Position numbers and translations under genes: made by a program. The notes beneath the pieces are model-generated. The model had not been told where the DNA came from. It did not search any database and saw only the letters and a list, made by a program, of their open reading frames with translations. DNA of 64,000 bases from Vicia villosa (Eukaryota; Streptophyta; Magnoliopsida; Fabales; Fabaceae). The stretch covers positions 310,001 through 374,000 of the forward strand of contig NW_026705002.1 of the NCBI RefSeq assembly GCF_029867415.1, given 5' to 3'. Positions 56,570 through 64,000 of this stretch are shown here, piece after piece; the stretch's first letter is position 1; every line of letters starts with the position of its first letter.

Positions 56570-57410
56570 AACTCATTATAGCACCAATGATCAAACAAAT
56601 ATGACACCATTACCTGTATGTTCATCAGTATCAAAGACAAAACATTTTTGAGAGAAAGAGTTGTTAGTTGAGTAGTTGGATGGATAAAGAAAGTTATTAT
56701 ATGTAAAATGGGAAGCTATTTGTGGGTGTGATAAATTTTTTTTGACAAACGTAGGTGTGATTAGTTTGCTACACGCGAATATGGCGTTTTGAACCTATTG
56801 ACTTTGACACAGTTTTATGTGCAACCACATTTACATTCTCCTCACTTTGGCTAATTTTCACTTATTTATCTCCATACAAAAGGGAGAAATTTTCTACAAT
56901 CCCTAAATTTTTTTACTTAAAACTCTTTTTTATTTTTATTTTTATTTTCATTAGGCTATTATTTTATTTAAATTGAATTCTAGAATATTATAAGTATAAT
57001 TATATTTTTGTTTTAAAAAAGTTTTAAATAGGTCTCAAATTTTTTTTATTTAAACATTCTTTTCTAAAATACTTTTAAATGGTAAAATTTCAAAAATATT
57101 TAATTAAATACTACTTTATTAAATTCTCATAAAAAATTGTTTAAACTCTTCTCATAAAAATATATAATTTCTATCTTTGTAAAATTTCAATATTACTCTT
57201 TTAAGAATTACTTTTAAAATATAAAATGAAAATTAAGGTTTTTTAAAATTAATAACAAACTGGTTTGGATTTACGGCTTTACCGGTAAGATTATTTATGA
57301 TAATATCTTTAATGTTGAGCTGATGACACTATATTATAATTTGAGTATGTCTTCAAAACTTGACATAAAAGATCTGAAGTGTTAATCTTGCATCAACTCT
57401 CCTTTCAAGT

Positions 57411-57821
57411 TTATCTCAAAGTCTGTAAATGTTTAGCATCACTATATCGTGGTATATTAACATGTAATTTCTTCTCCCCTATCACCAAATTATCCAAATG
57501 CACCGCAAGCAGCCGCCCTTCAACCACCTCCACAAATTTGGCGAAGCCAAATCGTTTACCAAATTTGTTTCTTCTAAGCGAAATTGCCACCTCTATCACA
57601 TTCCCTATACACCCGAATAAAACGAACAAATCCTTTGCACTTGTATCTTCTAGAAATTCTAAAACATAATACAAAGTCACCTGCTTGGGTTGAAGAGGCA
57701 AATTGCGTTTCCAGCCACCCAACGGAAAAGAATCCCACCTCTGCTTCTCCACCCATGGCTGCCGAAATTGGGTGACTTTCCTCCAACCATTCTCCTGCAA
57801 AACATACCTCCGATCTCTCAT
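57411..57821 (-). CDS. RRM-domain protein fragment, open frame, 136 aa
   Basis: This is the only one of three copies without a frame lesion. I chose the ATG at 57821 (MRDRRYVLQENGW) because longer readings start at non-ATG codons. The RRM covers about residues 47-123: RNP2-like LYYVLEF at 50-56, RNP1-like KRFGFAKF at 89-96, and the end HVNIPRY typical of RRMs in plant LINE ORF1-type or related proteins. An RRM binds single-stranded RNA. The frame ends soon after the domain (DAKHLQTLR), shorter than known relatives, so it is probably a 3'-truncated fragment rather than a working gene. It is preceded by a GC-richer leader (57822-58180). A real short host gene is the alternative. Confidence 0.5.
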   Translation of the reverse strand: MRDRRYVLQENGWRKVTQFRQPWVEKQRWDSFPLGGWKRNLPLQPKQVTLYYVLEFLEDTSAKDLFVLFGCIGNVIEVAISLRRNKFGKRFGFAKFVEVVEGRLLAVHLDNLVIGEKKLHVNIPRYSDAKHLQTLR

Positions 57822-58625
57822 CCTTTGAAAAAAGAAGAAGAAACCCTCACCCCTTGAAGAAGGAGATTTGAGCGAAAATCCAAGAAAAACCTTGCAAATA
57901 CAACCAGAGAAGACTGAACAAGGCCCAGCGAAAACCCTCGAGCTACAAAAAGACCGCGTTGAGAACAAAAACCACCGAAACCTAAAAGCCCTAAATCGAT
58001 ATCAGACAGTACCTTCTAAACAAGGTCCCTGAGCCCTAATGCCAGGAGTTTAAACCGAAATTGAGAAAGTGCACGATATCTTTCTAGGAGATCTTCAAGT
58101 TCCACCGAGGAAACACAGACACTCGCACGACAGATCACCGGAAGTCTACCGGGAGACGCCCTTCTGAAATCGCATTGTATGGAGTACTATACTATTTGCT
58201 AAAAAAAATGTCATATCCCCAATATTAGTTAATTCTAAAAATCATAAATTATCACCCATCAAAGAATTAAAAAATCTAAATTATTTTGATGTTTAGTGTC
58301 ATGTTTTTTGTGAATCAATTGTAAATTGGTGCAAACCTCTATTCTTTCATGAAATACAATATATGCATTGTTTATAAATATTGTCTTGAATTATAGACAT
58401 GTGATAACCTTTTCATAAATTAGTTGGGCAGTTTTTATAAATATTATCTACGTGTTGCAAGTATATTCAACAATTTATCCAAGATGGAAAAACTTATGGA
58501 TTGCAACATACAAGTCAATTTAGTAACTATTAAGTTTTGACGATGATATGGTATTTGTAACGCCCCATTTTTATCTTATTTATTTTTATAATTAAAAATC
58601 TATGATAATTAAAAATATGTGATAG

Positions 58626-59466
58626 TTAAAAATAGGCAAAATACTCATTTTGGTCCCTTAACTTTTTTTCGTGCCAAAATGGTCCTTTAACTTTTTAATA
58701 GATGCATATGAGTCCCTTCCGTCTACTTCGTTAGTCAAAGTCTGTTAAATGTCTACGTGGCATCGTGATTTCGGGTGGACTTGACCTAGTATTGTGATGG
58801 AAGCACCCTTCCGCCGTCTACGGTCAACCGTGTTCCATCCTCCCTCCGCACCAGAACTCCGTTGAAGCCCCCACCCCCTCCGACAACCACTTTTTTCATG
58901 ATGTTTCTGTTGCTTGTGATTTATTGTTGAGATTGCAGGACTTGATTGCATTTTGTTCATTTGATTTTATAGAAATTGTTGTTGTTAGTAAGAGATGAAA
59001 AAGAGAGGAAGAGAGAAGTTTTATTCACGTTTTATGAGAGAAAGAGATATGCTGTTATGGGTGGAAGAGATATGATTTTATGGAATTTTTTGTTGTTAGT
59101 AAGAAATTAATGCTGTTCACGATTTTTAGTATCCAATTTTGAGTTTTTGTTGATATCCCCAAATTTTTAGGTATTTTTTAAGAAAATTTTTGGGGAAGAA
59201 GATGAACAACAATAATTAAAAAAATCCAGAAATAGCTTTTAGCGTCGGTTTTTCCGACGCTAAGTCCCTCACAATATTTGGTCATATCCACCTGTCACTG
59301 CCACGTAGACTTTTAACAGACTTTGACTAACGGAATAGACGGAAGGGACTCATATGCATCTATTAAAAAGTTAAAGGACCATTTTGACACGAAAAAAAAT
59401 TAAGGTACCAAACTGAATCTAGGGGTATAGTTAAGGGACTACAATGGGTATTTTGCCTTAAAAATA
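58626..59466. mobile_element. Deleted copy of the MULE with the same 9-bp TSD
   Basis: The element runs 58635-59457 (823 bp) between TTAAAAATA at 58626-58634 and 59458-59466. It is the copy at 6027-7287 carried by segmental duplication, minus 443 bp. The inner part of the left arm and adjacent centre are gone, joined at a 5-bp microhomology ATGGA (near 58796). The left arm is reduced to about 160 bp, with a rearranged few bases near 58764 (CATCGTGATTTCGG). Confidence 0.92.
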
Positions 59467-59512
59467 TGGTCTTTATATTTAAAAAATTAAAAATAATAAC
59501 TAAAAAATAAAT

Positions 59513-59906
59513 TAGTGTCGGCCAGACATAAAACTAAAATAAAAATTAAAATGAGCGCCAAACGAAAAAATAAGTGGGAAACTAAAAAAGTAAATAATAT
59601 AAATAATAATTAATTGAATGTAGCGTCGGTTGGGCTGACACTAAAACAAAAATATAAATCAAAATACGTTTAATTCCAAACGAAAAAAAAACAGGGAAAA
59701 TAAGTAAATTAATAAATAATTCAGAAAACTAAACGTTTAAAAATTAGCGTCGGCCCAGCCGACACTTTGATTCAAAAAATAATAAAATTTATATCAAAAT
59801 TCAGTCAATTTAAACTTAGCGGCGGTGTCATCGTGTCTGGTTGCTCAAGAAAAAAAATAATAAAACGAGCACCATATAGCGTCGGAGTCGGTTGCCGACG
59901 CTATAT
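59513..59906. repeat. Cluster of four GCGTCGG palindromes, U5 copy
   Basis: Same four motifs and spacing as at 7343-7736, including the perfect 12-bp stem (59874-59885/59895-59906). Conserved at sequence level through segmental duplication, so it gives no independent sign of function. Confidence 0.6.
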
Positions 59907-60740
59907 CCTGGCAGCTAAATCCCAATATTCTAGTAGTGATCATCAGTCGGCTTAGTTTGAAAAGAACCACAAATCAACATAGTAGACAATTGTATAATTG
60001 GAGCTTAATGGTTTATGAAGAACAGTGAATTTCTTTCTCCAAAGTTGGTGATAGTTGACATGAAGCAATTATGGGGTTGGACGCGGCCACTTCTTGCACG
60101 ATTCTTTTCTTCATGTATAAGCAACATCATACAAGATTCTATTAAACAATTTTTTCAACATGTATCTACCATGGTACTATAAAAGACTACTTTTCTTCAA
60201 ACTGTGTTCTAGCTTCAGCATGCATACCATGCCTTCCGTACCCGAACAGTAGAGCATTGTATGTTACAAAGTTTATTTTAATGAAGTTATAATTAAGTAC
60301 AACGAAGTGGAAATATGTGGAATCAAAGATGCACTATGCAAAAATGGTTCAGTGAAGTCTTCTATTATGTTGCTTATCACATTGATAAAGAAATGAATAA
60401 AGAAAATGTGATCACTTTCAAATTGGTGGCTTGTGATGGGGTTTAATGGAGTATTTAAATTTAAGTAAAAAGAGGAAAAATCAAGAGATTTTGGAATTAT
60501 CGCACAATGATGAATCTATTTTTAAACGATGATAATGAATATATATTACTAGTACTCTTTTCAAAAAATAGATAACATAAAATCTATTTAATAAAATTTA
60601 CACATGTAACAAAAATTATATAATAAAATTGTTTTTCCTTAATATTGTGTTATCATTAAGATCAAATTAAAAAGCATTGTTCATTAACCCTATTTCAGTT
60701 CAATAATGAATATTGTGGAAGATTGTACGCCGATTTATGA

Positions 60741-63700
60741 AAAACATTTTCTTCATACCTGAAGGAATAAAGTAGATGGTCGCATTTTCTTCATACTTGA
60801 AGGAATAAAATAGATTGTCGTGTTTTCTTAATACATCTTATTTGGTTATGCATTCAAAATTTCACATCACATTTTCGTTGAATTACCTCTTAATATGAAA
60901 ACTTGGAAGTGGATAATCTCTTTTACATAAGTTCTCCCAAATCTTATATCATAGCCTTATTTTTCCTTTATAAGAAAGGGTGGAGTTCTCGTATTAAGAA
61001 TATAGTCTTAAAACATATTACTAGGATTATTTGAGTTTTGTAAATGTAGAAACAAAGCGAGGTTTAGAAATTATGGGTCAAATATTCATCATTCTATAAA
61101 TTCCATAAAATGTGTTATTCAATTATCTGTTGATCACTTCAAGTCGCTTGATCTCCTAGAACAACAGCTTTTTGTTGTTTTTCATAGACTAAATGAGAAT
61201 TTTTGTGTGGTTTTATTGTTAATTTAAACCTTTCAACAATATTATCTATTGAAACTTTATCTTCCAATTACTCCAATAGAGACAACTTAACATTAACGTT
61301 TTAAGCCCAAACTGTCTAGTATCCCATCCTTACATCATGCTCTTTTTGTTTTTAGATTATGCGGGTGTAGGCATTAGTATAAATTTTTACAATTTTAAAT
61401 TTCAATAACTTTAATTTAAAGTCGTGTTACAAATAATATCTAACTCTCCCTCTTTTTTCCAATAATTATTATTTTGCATATATGTTTGTTAGATTTTGGA
61501 TATCTAGCTCTTTTTTCTGCCTTTTATTATTTTAAATTATTTTTGACTTATAAATAATTTTTTTTTAAAAATTTAAAAAATTCTTGCAATAATTATTAGA
61601 TCTCAAAAATAAATATTAAATAAAACTAAGATTATTTCTTTTTAAATTAGGATTGAATTTAAAATGAAAAAATAACAAAAAATGATTCACTGTTATTCAA
61701 AATAAGTAAATATATATTAAAATAAACTAAAGTTTTCTTTCATAGAATTCAAAATTCTATGTATTTTAAATCATTCAATAGAAATTCATTTATTTTTAAA
61801 TTTTTTTGTTTGGATTGTGTCGCAAAATGATTCATTGTTAAATTTCTAAGGTCATATTCATAATTTTTTTAAACTTTTGGGCCAAATTTAAAATATATAA
61901 AATAGGGACAAATTTACATTTATTTTGAAAATTTGAAGTGACTAATTTTTAAATATGATTATTATTAACATTTATTTGTAATTTTTGAAAAAATTTAGAC
62001 GAATTTGAAATTTTCATAAAATATGAGGACCGTCTTGCAAAATTTGAAAAATTATTAATCAAGAATTTAGTTCATATTATAAAGAGTGGATGAGCAATTT
62101 AAAATTCTTTACTTATTAGTGTCATTTGAAATTCATTATATTTAACATGAATAAAATACTGCATAAATTTATATCATTTTATTAATTCTCCATATTTTAA
62201 TCCAAACAATAAATTTTGATCTAGTCATTTTAAATTCCTTAAAAAAAATTACTTTTCCAAACTAAAATGCGTCATCCAAACCCCTCTCTTAAGTTAATGT
62301 TAAAATTTAGTTGAAAATATAGTAGATTTTGATACATTCAAATAACGATACTTTAGTTGAGTAATCTTTTGGGGATATGACAAAACCACGTCCTTTACTT
62401 AGCTTCCGCATTGTTATGTTTATTCCTATATCTACAATACAAAGCAATATCAATATAAACGATCAATCACTTAAAACAAAAGTTGAAATCACAAAGAAAA
62501 TTCAATTCACCAATTACCACATGGAATTCTTAGAGGTGAATAGGTTCAGAATACAACAGTTAAATACACATAAATAACACTATGGCTTCAATACAATACA
62601 ATTTCATCGGTGAAATTCAACTCCTTGTAGTATATGAGGGAGAAAACTCAATTTCAATGAAAACTTGAGAGAGTACATCATTAAATGCAATATACAGGGA
62701 ACATTGGGAACTTATAGGAGGATATTTGGATGGTCTAGAATTAGTTGCACCCATACTAAACCAAGAAGAACGCCATTATTACCTTTGAGGATCTTACAAT
62801 ATTTTTGGTTCACATACTCTTTCCTACTATTAAAAATACACTCTTAATTTAATTGTCAAATTATGTTGGAATAATATGATAAGGAATTACAGACACTCAA
62901 AACACTTGAGACTTGTCTTTCATGAGAAATTTTAGTGTAACTCGAACGCAATCATCAATCAATAAATGAAACATAATACTTTGACACAAAACTAATACAC
63001 ATAAATAACACCAACAAACTTACAATAATCACAAGGTTTCTTGCGCGTCACTATTTTGTTTCAATCACCAACAAGGGCAGTAATAGACAAATATCTTTTC
63101 ACCAATAAGATCAACCTCGCTACATGTACTATTTATACATCCCTTCAGACATGCACCGAAATATGTTGAATGACTAAAGAGAACGACTCTATGATATGGA
63201 GTACATTGCAAAATTGGACTACTATTTTTTTTCTGTAGGCAAGATTTCATTGATGAAAGAGAACCCAAGTTCTCAACCGAACTTACAAAAGAGGGGCGGG
63301 AAAACAAAACACCCCGAAGAAAAATTATCCACCAATTGAGACTTGCGATAAAAATAGCATAGGGTCTTTGCTAAAATTATAAAAGTTACAATTGGTTTGA
63401 CTAATTTTTCCTATGACTAACCATCTCCAAGCCAAGATCTTAAAACACCACACGATATCGTTGACATTCCACGCATTGTTGGACTACTATGTTGAAACCT
63501 CCGATCCTGCTATTAAAAAATTAATAATCATGTTCAAAGTCCCATGCTAATGTAGCTACCTTTTGTGGAGGAGTGAATCGACAACAGTCACAGTGACAAG
63601 CTCCTTATTTCCATATATGTGTCTATTCATATAACACCATTGTAATATTGTGATACCTCTAATGAATAATTAATAAAGTTCAACAATTGCTATAATTTTA

Positions 63701-64000
63701 TATAAGCCACACATTCCAATGCTAGTATTATCCTATATTCCAAAAAAGAAAGAACTATGATATTAAGACGGTATAATTTCAACATAAACAAAACAAATAG
63801 GAAAATCCTTCAGTTCCTTTTTAACAATTCTTCAATCACCAGTTCAAAAAACTAATATTTGTTAATCACAAAAAGAAAGAACAAAACAGCATACCAAATT
63901 TTTTACCAACAAGTTGTTGTATCTCCAATTTGTGTAAAATTGAAATGTAGGAGGCACTTTAGAAGATGGTTTAAAGTTTCAAACACGAGTTCAAAAAAGA
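60741..64000. repeat. Array unit U6, block P (cut by window end)
   Basis: Colinear with 8571-11827 at an offset close to 52173 and nearly identical. It keeps the 800-bp part (63240 onwards) missing in U1, U3 and U4. No intact gene; short recurrent ORFs (for example 62665-62847) are also in the other copies and show no known domain. Confidence 0.88.
63560..63622 (-). pseudogene. HIYGNKE exon-like segment, U6 copy
   Basis: Appears identical to 11387-11449, with the same acceptor- and donor-like borders. No additional information beyond that copy. Confidence 0.33.

Overview
The window looks like repeat-rich, AT-rich intergenic DNA of a flowering plant. A legume-type eudicot is my best guess, because the LTR elements resemble the Sirevirus (SIRE/Maximus-like) Ty1/copia elements known from legumes. 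That assignment is inference, since no single-copy host gene is present to confirm it. There are no rRNA, tRNA or CRISPR features, and no host protein-coding gene I can call intact.

The framework is a head-to-tail array of at least six copies of one roughly 6.5-10 kb unit, which I divide into three blocks in the order P-R-Q. U1 is 643-8570 (R deleted) and U2 is 8571-18185 (most complete). U3 is 18186-21478, with a stray 3' piece at 42071-42610. U4 is 45914-52399, U5 is 52400-60740 (begins with an old, degenerate unit), and U6 is 60741 to the window end. Block R carries short exon-like minus-strand segments that recur with conserved reading frames. Block Q carries a minus-strand RNA-recognition-motif (RRM) reading frame that is open in one copy and broken in two. 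Block Q also carries, in two of its three well-preserved copies, a non-autonomous Mutator-like (MULE) element with a perfect 9-bp target duplication. The third copy is the empty site.

The centre (21479-45913) is a nested LTR-retrotransposon complex. E1 (minus strand) keeps gag with one nonsense codon, a protease-integrase frame and a large envelope-like ORF, but has no reverse transcriptase or RNase H. E2 (29764-38728, plus strand) sits inside an E1 LTR with a perfect TSD and nearly identical LTRs. It keeps gag and the envelope-like ORF open and lacks protease, the integrase core, RT and RNase H. A second, truncated E1-type internal region (39585-42063) shares the same E1 LTR. E3, a different copia-like family, is left-truncated and ends at 45913. 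It contains a solo E1-type LTR with a perfect TSD. The right part of an E3 LTR also begins the window (1-642), at the same site in the duplicated unit.

The genes do not form a host pathway. The coherent system is a non-autonomous Sirevirus subfamily that keeps gag and an envelope-like protein while lacking RT, which must be supplied in trans if it moves. The surrounding array records a history of segmental duplication, microhomology deletion and templated repair.
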